Origin: Rutpela maculata
Lineage: Eukaryota; Arthropoda; Insecta; Coleoptera; Cerambycidae
Reading direction: 5' to 3'
Assembly: GCA_936432065.2 (NCBI GenBank)
Contig: OW386289.2
Span: forward strand, 135,830,015-135,894,014
DNA: 64,000 nt
Shown: positions 43,701 to 55,700 of the stretch, in pieces
Position numbering within the stretch: position 1 is the first letter of the stretch
How the letters are laid out: every line of letters starts with the position of its first letter
The notes under the pieces: model-generated
What the model saw: the letters and a program-made list of their open reading frames with translations, nothing else
What the model was told of the DNA's origin: nothing
Databases searched by the model: none
Position numbers and translations under genes: made by a program

Positions 43701-46700
43701 TATTTTTTAGATTTCTCCCCCCCTGCTCATCAATATTGAAACTCGGCCGAAACATTTTTTTTCATATTACCCCCCCCTCCCCGCTTGTCAGTTTTGAATG
43801 CCTGTTTCAGATTTCTGCCCCTCCCCCGCTCCTCATCATGATTAGCCTAGAGGTGCACCAATCCTTAATCCGGCCCTGGCTGTACGCTGTACAATTGTAC
43901 TTAAAATCGTCTCTGGAATAAAAAATGTAAAAATATACAAGGTGTTTCATTTAAAATGTCAAAGTTTGAGTCATTTCCGTAGAAACCAGAAGTTATGGAA
44001 AAATATCAAATAATGAAAAACTGTTAATTTTTGGTATACATTACTCTCTCTTCATTTAGGGGTCTATCATTAGAATTATAGATAAAAAAATTACTCCACC
44101 TAGATTGCCAGGGGGTTATCACATTATCATCTGGCCCCCCTATGAGTACCATTAAATCTAACTTTGTTAACGCTTCCTTAAATTCACTACTTTTAGTTGA
44201 GTTGAGCTCATTATTCACATATGGCAAGTACTGGGAGTAATTTAAATACAAAGCTCCATGATAAGGATCGTTCCAATAATTTCCAACAGAAGTATGTTGA
44301 CCAACTCTGGAATAAAACAATTCAAATGCTGTTTTTAAAGCTAATCCAGGGAAATAAAAGTGTAAAAATTGGGCTGAAATAAAATATATATGAGATTTTA
44401 CACTATAGTTTATTTATTTGACCAACTTACTTCCATACTGGCCAGCTTGTGGACCACTTAATGATATAAATCTATGAACATTGTGGTCAGGATTAGCCTG
44501 GAGAATTGTTCTTGCTAAGAGAGCTCCTTGAGAATAACCTAAAAAATATTTTTAAGCAAAATATGGGAATAGTAAACGTATAAGCAAGTTAACAATAATA
44601 TCAACGATCACTTATTGTTATCATTAATAGCCGTAAGTCATTTTTTAAATGAAATAATGGGATTACTATTATAATGAACATTGAAAATATTTAAGAGAAA
44701 TATAAATTAATATTTTAGCCTAAGGTATAATACAGTAGTGCCACGATAATCCGGATCAATTAAAACCAGACTAATCCGGATTATCAAGACATTTTAAATT
44801 TAGCTTTTAAAATTGCAAAAAAGTAAATAGAAGGCTGTATTTAAGAAAAGTAAGCACTGTATTGTAATGTGTTACAACCCCTAGAATGATGTATTTGCAC
44901 CTACTCGAAAAAGAACCTACCAGAAGATTCCAAAGTGACATCTGGAATTATCGAGAGAATGGTGGCGTCATCACAGAACAATCGAGATCTGTCATTTTTA
45001 GGTATAAAAGACCGATCGCATTCTCGGCGAGTAGTTCAGAAGTTCAGAAAGTATAGAAAGTGAGGTTAAGACTTCAAAGATAAACAAAGTGATAAACATT
45101 GTGATTTAGTCAGTAAAGTGTATTTAAATTAATAATAGTATTGTGAAGTATCCAGTAAATATTTAATAAAGTGTGTTAGTGGACATCTCTTGTTATAATT
45201 TTTGGAACCCACGGATTTGCAAGGGGTAGTTTCCTAAGGGTGGAAACACGCGACAAATTGGTGTCAGAAAGCGGAATTTTATGACAAGAGGGACTCTGAA
45301 GTTGTGCTGGAGTGTTCAAGAAGTATTCTCGAGGTTTAGTGCTAACACAGTGGACTAATTTACTGGACATTGTTCGAGGGTTATTTTCGGACAGGAAAAT
45401 AGTGTTAAGTGCATTTTTGAGACATTGTAGAACATTTTATTAGGACATTAGTGTGATAATTGAATCCTTTGAACTGAGAAGTGATAGAGACACTGAAAAA
45501 GACTCATTTAGTGCGTGAAAATTTCTAGAACTTTTCTATTTGGACATTAGTGGAGATTATTAAATTCTCTGAACTGGATAGTGACAAAAGACTCTGGATA
45601 AGACTTTTTCGTGCTATTTCGAGATTTGTCTAGAAAGTTCCATTACCGATATTGACGTGACAGTTAAATTTATTTTATTTTAATTTCATCGTATGCCCGT
45701 AACAACAAGAAGTATGGCATCCGATAAACAAATACAGGACTTATTCGAACAATTCCAAAAAATGATGGCACAGCAGCGCCAGGAGGAGGAAAAACGGCGT
45801 CAAGAAGAAAAAGTCGAACAAGAAAAGCGACGTCAGGAAGAAAAAGAAGAACAGGAGAAAAAACGCCATGAAGAAAAAGAAGAAAGGAACGAATTAAAGA
45901 AAATGATGGAAGATCAGGAAATAAGACGTCAGAAAGAAAAAGAGGATGAAGAAAGAAGACGTCAAGAAGAAAAAGACGAATTGAGACAAATTATGGAAGA
46001 CCTGAAGATACGACAACAAGAGGAAAAACAGGAGCAAGAAAGACGCCAGGAAGAATTAAGGAAAATTTTAAATGAACAAATCAAAATACAACAGGACACT
46101 ATAATTTCTGCCAATGAAGTACTAAAATGTGAAGTCAAAGAAGAGATAAACAAGGTCGAAGGTAAAGTAGGAGGTCGAGACAGAAGTCAGTCAAGTAAAA
46201 GGAGAAGTAACTGAAGTTAAAGAGAAAGTAAACAAGTTCGAAGAAGAAGTCAAAGGAGAAATAGACCGGCTTAAACGACAGTTGAGAGATAGAGGAAGCC
46301 AGCAGGTGGTGTCATCAGGTCAGCGACTAAAACCTCCTTCTTTTTTTTGATGGCCAAAGTTCCTGGACGACGTACAAGAGGCAGTTTGAGGCAGCAGCAT
46401 GTGCGAACAACTGGGATAATGAGGAAAAGGCCATGGCATTAGTTCTGGCATTAAGGGGCCAGGCCTCAGAGTTGCTTCAGACTATCCCAGTGGATAAACA
46501 AAGGGACTTCAAAGTCTTGGAAGCTGCATTGGACTTGAGATATGGCGACCAACATCTCGCCCAAGTATACCAAGCCCAGCTAAAATCACGAACACAAAAG
46601 GCTGGAGAGAGTTTACAGGAATTCGAAGCTGCGATAGAGAGACTGGCACACCTGGCGTATCCGAGTGCACCTAGAGAATTTCAGGAACAATTAGCCGTAG

Positions 46701-49700
46701 GGGCCTTTTTAGATGGCATAAGGGACGAAGAGGTCAGGCGAGTTCTGAGGCTGACAAGACACCAAAGTAGTAGCGAAGCTTTGGTACGTGCACTGGAAGT
46801 AGAAGCCGCTTACAGGGATACGCCAAGGTCGAGAGTGCGAGCTGTGACTCTCGAAGAATCGCAACCAGAAATGAACCAGAACCCTATGTTGACTGAGATG
46901 CAGAAAATGTTTACCAAACTATTGGATAAATTAGATGACCTTGGAAAGCAGGAAAAACAGAAAAACAAAGGAAAGCCGAGTGGTGGTATTAAATGTTACA
47001 ACTGCGGCAAGGTAGGACACATGAAGCGAGACTGTCGACAGCAGAATTCGGAGAGTCGAGTAAATGCTGTGAATCTTGAAGAGGAGCAGGAAAACAGTAC
47101 CAGGGGGGTTGTTCTGGCTAGGGAATGCAGTGCCCCCAGAGAAATTAAGATTTCCCAGCTTCGAAGAATCGCAAGCAGACTGTTGTTGCATGGATATGTG
47201 AACGGAAGAAAATGTTTGTTTACCATCGACACAGGTACTACGTCATCAATAGTACGGCCAGGATTTATATCGGGCATAAAGATTACCAAGAGGCAAAATG
47301 AAGAAGTGATCGTCCGGACAGCTACGGAGGACAGGGCTACGGTTCATGGAGAAGTAGACCTGGGTTTGCAGATTGGACAGTTAAGGTTCGACCACAGGGT
47401 CATCGTGGCTGACATTACGGATGACTTCATTTTGGGACTGGACATTATGGAACTGTATGGATTTATTGTTGACGTAGGAAAGCGAATGTTAAGGATTGGG
47501 AACGAACAATTTATTTTGTCAAAAGTGAACGACCAATGCGAGAAAACCAGGCTGTTGACAACGCAGGCAGTCAAGACTCCTGCATTATCCAGAAAACCAG
47601 ATAAAGAAGATTGCAAGCGCTACCCTCAGGTGGAAAGATTGTCGAACATGGTTGAAGTCAACACTGTCAAGGTCGATCTTCCAGAGAGTTGGTCAAAGAA
47701 AACTCTGAGGCAAGAGCAATTGCGCGATGTAGAAATCGGACCCATGTTGAGAGCAAAAGAAGAGGGAACGCGTCCAGCATGGAAGGATGTTTCCAACAAA
47801 GAAGTGGGGCTGAAGGCTTTATGGTCACAATGGGATTCACTTACGGTCGTAGATGGGCTTTTGAGGAGAGCATGGGAAAGCCCAGATGGGAAGCAGGTTG
47901 CCATGCGTCTAGTGATTCCCAGGTGTCGTGTACCAGAAGTACTCCAGGAAGCACATAATGAAACGTCCAGCAGACACTTCGGCATAAACAAGACATTGAG
48001 TAGAGCACGGGAACAGTTCTATTGGGTTAATAGTCGCCAGGATGTGGAGGCCTGGTGTCACAAGTGTAAAAATTGTGCTGCCCGTGGAGAACCATTTTCG
48101 ATGAGCAACTACAGGAATGGAAGTCGAGAACAGCCAAAGAATGATCGAGAGCAGATGAACAGAACTAGTAACCGCTTGAAGGCCCGTTATGATCAGAATG
48201 CCAGTACAGGGGGATTCAAGGTGGGGGATCTGGTTTGGCTGTACAACCCACAGCGGAAGGAATGGAGACCCCCGAAATTTCAACCTCCTTGGGATGGACC
48301 GTACACTGTTATTACCCGAATTAATGATGTCGTCTATCGTATTCAACGAAACAAAAAGTCCAAGATGAAGATCGTACACTTGGATAGACTGGCGAAGTAC
48401 GTGAAAGAGGCTGAACTGCCTGACCGGGACGTTCAGGCTTAAGGAGGGGGCGTGTAATGTGTTACAACCCCTAGAATGATGTATTTGCACCTACTCGAAA
48501 AAGAACCTACCAGAAGATTCCAAAGTGACATCTGGAATTATCGAGAGAATGGTGGCGTCATCACAGAACAATCGAGATCTGTCATTTTTAGGTATAAAAG
48601 ACCGATCGCATTCTCGGCGAGTAGTTCAGAAGTTCAGAAAGTATAGAAAGTGAGGTTAATAGAGTTGGGCGATTCGACTCTTTTTAAGGATTCGTACCAA
48701 ATGAATCCGTATCAAGAAAAGATTCGTATCGAGAGATTCGTACGATTCGTACCACTTCGTATCACTGATTCCATGATACTAAACAGTATCATGTACTGAT
48801 TCGTACCATTCGTATGTTTCGTACCACTGATTCCATGATACGCAACAGTATCATGTACTAATTCGTACCGTTTGTACTACTTATTCGTACCCACACTTCC
48901 ACTCCACAGAGTTCAGCATAGATTATAGAATATTATATGTGGTGTTAGTTAGGGCCAGAGTATTATAATGTTTTAACCATACAGTAATTAATAATTTCGT
49001 CGTCGTCACTAGACATCAGTAAAAAAGATAGATAGATAGCGTTTATTTAACCATATTATACACATACCTATTTGTACATTATTTGTAGCAAGTCAACTAA
49101 ACAAAAAACAATAACAAAAAAGCAAAAAAGGGTAATATCACAGATTTTGTAATCAGTACGTTGTATAAAATGAATGCTATCTTGCAGTAGGTACATTGAT
49201 AATAATCAAATAGTAATAATCAAATATTTCGAATATATCCATCGTATTACATATGAAAACAGGGAATTTTTTCAATTATGAGATTATGAGTATTTTAAAA
49301 TCTGAAATCTCCACCGTTTGAAGTTTAACCTTATACAGCTGGCCCAGTATCGCATCGCAATACCGGTACCGAAATTCCATATTCGTACCAATCGTATCGG
49401 TGATACGAAATGTATCAATCGTATCGGCGATACGAAATGTACGAATCTTTTATTTTTGTGGGATTCGTACCATTCGTACCACTGCAAGGATTCGCACCAA
49501 TGATACGAATCATACGAGTACTACCCACCTCTAGAGGTTAAGACTTCAAAGATAAACAAAGTGATAAACATTGTGATTTAGTCAGTAAAGTGTATTTAAA
49601 TTAATAATAGTATTGTGAAGTATCCAGTAAATATTTAATAAAGTGTGTTAGTGGACATCTCTTGTTATAATTTTTGGAACCCACGGATTTGCAAGGGGTA

Positions 49701-52700
49701 GTTTCCTAAGGGTGGAAACACGTCACAGTATTTATATAAAAAACAAGACAACTAAAAAAGAGGATCCTATACCACGAAAACGAAATATGTATTAAAAATA
49801 ACTACATATGTACTTAATTAACATTTTCATCACTTTCTTCTACATTAATTTCATTGGAATTTTGTGCACCCTCTTTTACAATTTTCGGCCCCGACTGAAA
49901 AAAGTGATTTTACTCTGATGACTTAGTTAAAACTGCAGAATTTAATATTTGCTCCTACATATTTTATGGAAAGAATGAATTCGGATTACAGAATCGAGTA
50001 AAATCCGGATTATAGAGTACTTCAAGAGGACAAAAAGGCAATTCGGATTACAGAAGCATCGGGATTAACGTGGAATCGGATTATCGCGGTACAACTGTAA
50101 TGTATAAATGCTTCTATAATCATATCAGATTTAGATACACCTGTTTGTAGCATATTAGCCCTTTCAGGACCGCAGTCGTCAGAGTGTTTTACCTGTTGGA
50201 CTGGAGCGGCAGGCATATACATGTTCGTACTATTCCGGTACCTAAATTCAATATCAGACAGAATCAAGGCAACATCGTTTTTGGTCATCTGAACATTCCT
50301 CGTTATCTGACAATAACTTATTTTCACTCCCATCTACTAAACACTCGCAGTCTTGACTTCCTGAACTGTTTTCCCAGTCGTTTTCTTCTGCATCGTCTTC
50401 AAAACACTCATTTCAATATACAGACATATAGTCACTTATGTTATCAAAATGTCAGTTACAATATGAATTTCATTCACATTTTCAGATTATAATGGAATAT
50501 TACGATAATGTTTTCACAAAATTAGATTAGAACAAGAGGCTCATATTTTTCTTTTTCGTTTACAGAAACAGAGTGGACAGGCAGACAACTAGGGAATTCC
50601 TCGTGAGCCCCAGGGGGACTCAAACGATTGTGCTCACCAAGTTATTCATGCTTAAATGAAAATGTAAGGTGTCCTTCTCACAAAATGGAGATGTTTTAAA
50701 AAACTTGAAGAAGCACATTCTTTTTGACAGACCTTTTTTTTTTTACGCTATGGAAATTTTTAAAAAATCATTCGAAAGTTAAATTAATATTTTTTTTTGG
50801 TTGTTAGCTTGGGTTATTTTTGACGTAAATGCCATAGTTTCTATATATTTCATATTTAAACTGAATACTACACCTTATAAACATTTGGACACCATCTTTA
50901 TACTTCCAGATCTCTGAGACTATTAATTCTACAGAAATTAAGAAAAAACGAAAATTATCCTTAGTTTAGTAGCTTTCTTATTTGGGTCTGGCATTTTTTG
51001 CTAATTGTACTACTTTTCAAATTAGTTGACGAAAACCGTTTTGAAATTACTTTCTTTACTTTTAAAATCGCAACTTAAAAACTATCAATGGACTCAATTA
51101 GTTGTGACGTTACAAATTAGACAACCTCTATATACTACTGTCAAGACACACGGGATGCCTGCCAAGCACACTGGAACTTGACCCTTAATGCATATGTTTA
51201 TAAGGTGACATTTTCGAGAATAGAAACATAGCCCAAAATTTTATTTTATTTCTCCCGTGGAAGAAATATTTAAGAATCTCTAATACCTATTTCACATTTA
51301 AAAAATACGCTGAAATGTATATATCAATGTATGATTTATAACAACTTTATTTTAGTTTCATAATACAGTTTTTGTAATGCTTTATACTTGTGTATATTTT
51401 CCGATACCATGTGCATGATAAATGGTAACTGAAAGTTCTTATAAAATTCTACGCTGTTTCTATCCTCGAAAATGTCGTCTTATAAACATACACAAGTTCC
51501 AGTGTGCTTGGCAGGCAATCCGTGTGTCATAAGAGTAGTATACAAGGGTCGAATAATTATGTGACGCCACACTAATGCGGTCCATTTACATGAAAAGTTA
51601 CATACAATCTTTTCTTCTCAAAATTTGATTATGTTTCAGCTCCAATATTTTTGTTTTTTATTAGGATGCCACCCCCGAAATGAGCTCCCCCTATAAATTA
51701 GCAAGTCCTCACATAATATAGAAACTTATATTAAACTGCAAAAAATAAACAAAATCTAATTCATACGGCATTATTCCCAAGTTAAAACCTCTAGTTACTG
51801 TATTAAAATGGAGTAAAGAAAAGAAAAAGAAACAATAATATATGCATCTTCAAACAAGGTATAACCTGTATTAGTTTCTATGCAGAAATTCCTGTATACT
51901 ATAGTACCCATTTTTAAAGAGAAAATTCTTTGTTTCCTTTACTAATTTGACTTCGCGCTAGACGAAATTAGAGTTTATGTTAAAAAAAACATTTTCAACG
52001 CATAAATACCTTCTTTGGCCTATGAACGTGATCTTTTAATGAATGAGTGACACCTCTGATTGTTTAAACAAACCATTTAACTTATAAATATTTCTTCTTT
52101 TTTCTTAAAAAAAAAAATGATTTTTGTAGACATATAGATAGATAAGAGATAAGATTTTATTTAGAATTATATACAAAAACTTATATTATATTTTCATACT
52201 GATCATATTTTGTTTGGTTAGATGAGTTAAAGTAGAAAATATTTTTATGGTATTTACCAAAAGGCTGATAGAAATCTGTACAAAATAAATGAAAATCTAC
52301 CTATTAAAACATTAATAACCTCTAAACATTGTATTTTTCTGATAACAAAATATAGTTGTAAATAAATCTTTCATTGGCCAACCAGAAAGTAGACTTTTCT
52401 GGATAGTTTTTCAATTAGAAAGTGATACTTTACACTTCTGGACCAAAAGAATGATGTTACAGACCTACGGCGCAAAGTAATGACCAGTCCATACAAACAT
52501 GAGTTTTTTAAAGCGAACTGTGTTTTTGTTAGTAATTATTATTTTATTTTTCAATATATTGTTGGTCACACAAAAAAGGAGTGCACACCACATCCGGATA
52601 GTTATTTTACTCCATGAGTTGTAGGCTTTTACGTCCAGTAAAATAATACTTTCTGGAATTGATAAGTAATAATATACTAATTTACAGCTCTCTATTTTGT

Positions 52701-55700
52701 AGCATTTAGACAAATATTTAATTTATAACATGAACTAGGAATTAGTAATATTCTAAATAATGGACAGATATTGATAGGTTATAAGTTATCTTTTAACTGT
52801 TTGATAAATATTTTTCATGAAAATGTTTCCTGCTATACGTAGGTATGTTTACATGTTAACTTTAAATAGGTTAAACAGAAGATATTTCAAATAGATTTAA
52901 CACAATTCAGGGCTAGAGAGTGCATTAAAATGCACATCTATTTAAGTTCAAGTTGCTCAAAAATTTGCATTCATTTCAAGCGTTGGTATAGTTATCTATT
53001 GCATTATTGTTTTCTTTTATTTCTCTTTTATTGCACGTGGACGTTATTTATGTATCTATTAATAACTAAATTAAAGTTTTTATCACAATGGAATTTAGTT
53101 AATTTAAATAAACCACATAAGTGATAAAAAGAACATTGCATTTTTTTTAAATCCATAAATTGCGAAATTGAGATTAATCAACTTTAACTTTTAAATAATT
53201 TTTTCTACTCCCATACTTACTTTAATTCGTTTATTAGACATTCCCTACCTGTACTTTAATAAGATCCATTAAGATACAAGTTTATAACCAATAGAAACGC
53301 GACACACAGCAATATTCTGTCAATATCAGCTATTGCTTTGAACATCTGACAGATCTAAAATTTATTAATCTTGACAAGTCATACTTACTGTTTACCTAGC
53401 AAATGTTCAAACTTTGTGCTTCTTGCAATTAAGGTCAGTGAACATGTGTGATAGTGAAAGTGAAATTGAAATAATAATCCATAATATTTCCTAAATTGTA
53501 ATCTATAATTAATAAATTACAGAAATAAAATGCAAATTTTCTATTTTATTATGACTGGTGGTAGAAAAAATAGTGTATGCAACTCACATTTAATGGCTAT
53601 TAAGACACTCGCAGTCATTATGACATTCACCTACGGCTCATGTTTTAATTCTCATGCTCGTGTCTTAATAGCCATCATTAAATGGTCGTTGCATAATATT
53701 CTAATTAAGTGAGACTAATAAATGTCATAATTATTATACTCTTTGCAAATACGAAAACGAAGAATATATTGCATTTGATCGGCACATTTCCAAAACCGGA
53801 AAGATCACTCGTGGACAAAAAATTTTCATACCATTGTGTTAGTGAACGAATTCCGTCCATCACGTTTATTGAAAGCACGATAACTTAAGAAAGAAAAATC
53901 CGATTGTATTGAAAATTGGACAGTAAGTTAGTGTTAGCTAGAGGAAGAAGCCTGTTGTTTTTTAACAAAATTGATCAGTAAAGAAAAAAGTTATATATTA
54001 TTTAAATTTGAAAAAAAAATGGATAAAGTAAGAAAATATTTTGAGGTTTCTGGTTCTTGTACACACACTAAATCACATTTTTTTTTTCATCCCCTTTAAT
54101 AATGGGGTGGGGGTGGTAATGGGGGTGGCTAACGCCAAAATTTTTTTTGAGACCTTAGCTTCTCTTGTCTATACTAAATATCAATTTTATGAACTCTTAC
54201 CTGCTTGATTTACCTATTTACTCCAAATTTACCTCAATTTACCCCCCTTCGACGGAACAAGATGAAAATATAATCTAGTTCTAGATCTCGTTAAAGTACA
54301 TATGTGTACCAAATTTCAAGTCAATATCTCAAACGGTTCCAGAGTAAACGTGCGCACAAAAAAAGTTACAGACCGACAGACAGAAATTTTTTTTCCGCTC
54401 AAACTTGAAATCTCGACGTTTCTTAACATTCTAAGCCTATTTGAACAATAAAAATTTTTAAAAATTTTTTTGTCGTTACTATACTTCCACTGGATGTGGA
54501 AGTAATTTATATTGACGTTTCTGTCTCCTCCACAAACTTACAAGAAATCGTACAATATTGGATTACTTTACTGACTATTTCTAGTATTTTAATGACGATT
54601 TTAAGATTTTTTAATGCCAGTTTAAAAAAAAAATAACACCGAGATTAAAAGTATCATTTCCAGAAATGACATTTTCTCTTTTTAAATTTAATTATACTGA
54701 TTATTTCACTCATTATCGCTATAGCCAATGAGAGCTCCGTTTTTTCACGACATTGCACCAATCAAATGTCATTATTAGTGGTAATTCAAGCTAGATCGGC
54801 TTTTGACAGCTTATTACTAATTGTTAACTTACCTTCTAAATTGTAATATTGTATTATGTACTAGCAAACATAAACAAACCACATATATAGTAAACAATCG
54901 TCAGTTCCAAAGAGAAGCCTGTCTGAAATATATAGGCTATAACCCTTGCCTATCTGTAACTATTTCAATTTGCCTACTTTTCAATCAGGTAACAATAATA
55001 TACAAAGATTGTACTTAATATAACTAGCTCATAATACAGGAACAAGTCAAGCACAATAGCTCAATAACGTAGTTACAAAGTTAAGCAAATCATTTATTAT
55101 AAATGTCAAGTAAACACATTCGCATTGGAAACAAACTAAAAATGTACCTAGGTACCTACTCACATACAGTAATCTATCAAAAAGTAACTAGTTGAATCAA
55201 AGCTGTGCAATATTTTAATTTGTTGTATTTAAAATTCACTCTCCCTAACGAAGCAAACCTCAACATAATTTGTAAACTTCGTAAAATAAAAATGAGGATT
55301 AAATACGTAAATATGAATCAATGAACAATTATTATGGAATATAACTCTAGTAGCGGTAGCGCTAGATGGCGCTCTCTGTCAATCTCGGAACCATGAGTGT
55401 ATAGTAATAAATAGGCGGGACATCGGGAATAAAGTAGTGCTCACAGATTAAAGATGTAGTGGTCTCTCTATCGTTCCTCGTCATATTGCACCTCAGAAAC
55501 GTCTGAAAGGTGTTAAGCCAGTCTATATATTATAATATCTAAGGTTTCAACTCGTTTTATTTACTAGTTGCCATGGAAATGTCTCTAGATTATTTTAAAA
55601 TATAGGGAATCTCCATTGTTTCTACTGCGTTTGTTTCAGATTTGCTGTTTTGACAATATGAGTCGGTTTTGAAATATTTCTGTATATCAAATTAATGGGG

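Larger units (their letters stand above)
44863..49727 (+). mobile_element. Ty3/gypsy-type LTR retrotransposon lacking RT and RNase H
   Basis: The 5' LTR (44863-45255), primer site, gag-like and gag-protease frames, purine tract and 3' LTR (48453-49727, interrupted) occur in the canonical order. The target duplication GTAT flanks the element (44859-44862 and 49728-49731). The two LTRs, with the nested insertion removed, differ visibly only at two bases near the 3' end, so integration was recent. The internal region keeps Gag, zinc knuckle, protease, integrase HHCC finger and GPY/F region, but RT, RNase H and the integrase catalytic core are absent. It must have been moved by proteins from elsewhere. 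Confidence 0.88.
44733..50097. mobile_element. pogo/Tigger-like element, split by an LTR retrotransposon
   Basis: The left end CAGTAGTGCCACGATAATCC and inverted right end CAGTTGTACCGCGATAATCC are flanked by TA on both sides, as in pogo/Tigger members of Tc1/mariner. AATCCGGATTA words recur near both ends. The element's own sequence is only 44733-44862 and 49728-50097, about 500 bp; the rest is the nested retrotransposon. On the minus strand around 49820-49860 there is a short acidic frame that may be a C-terminal transposase relic. It lies in PPT2 intron 2. Confidence 0.75.

Noticed and set aside
47344..48490. Minus-strand frames of 90-193 codons opposite the Ty3/gypsy polyprotein
   Set aside because: Complement of a real coding frame with no features of their own.
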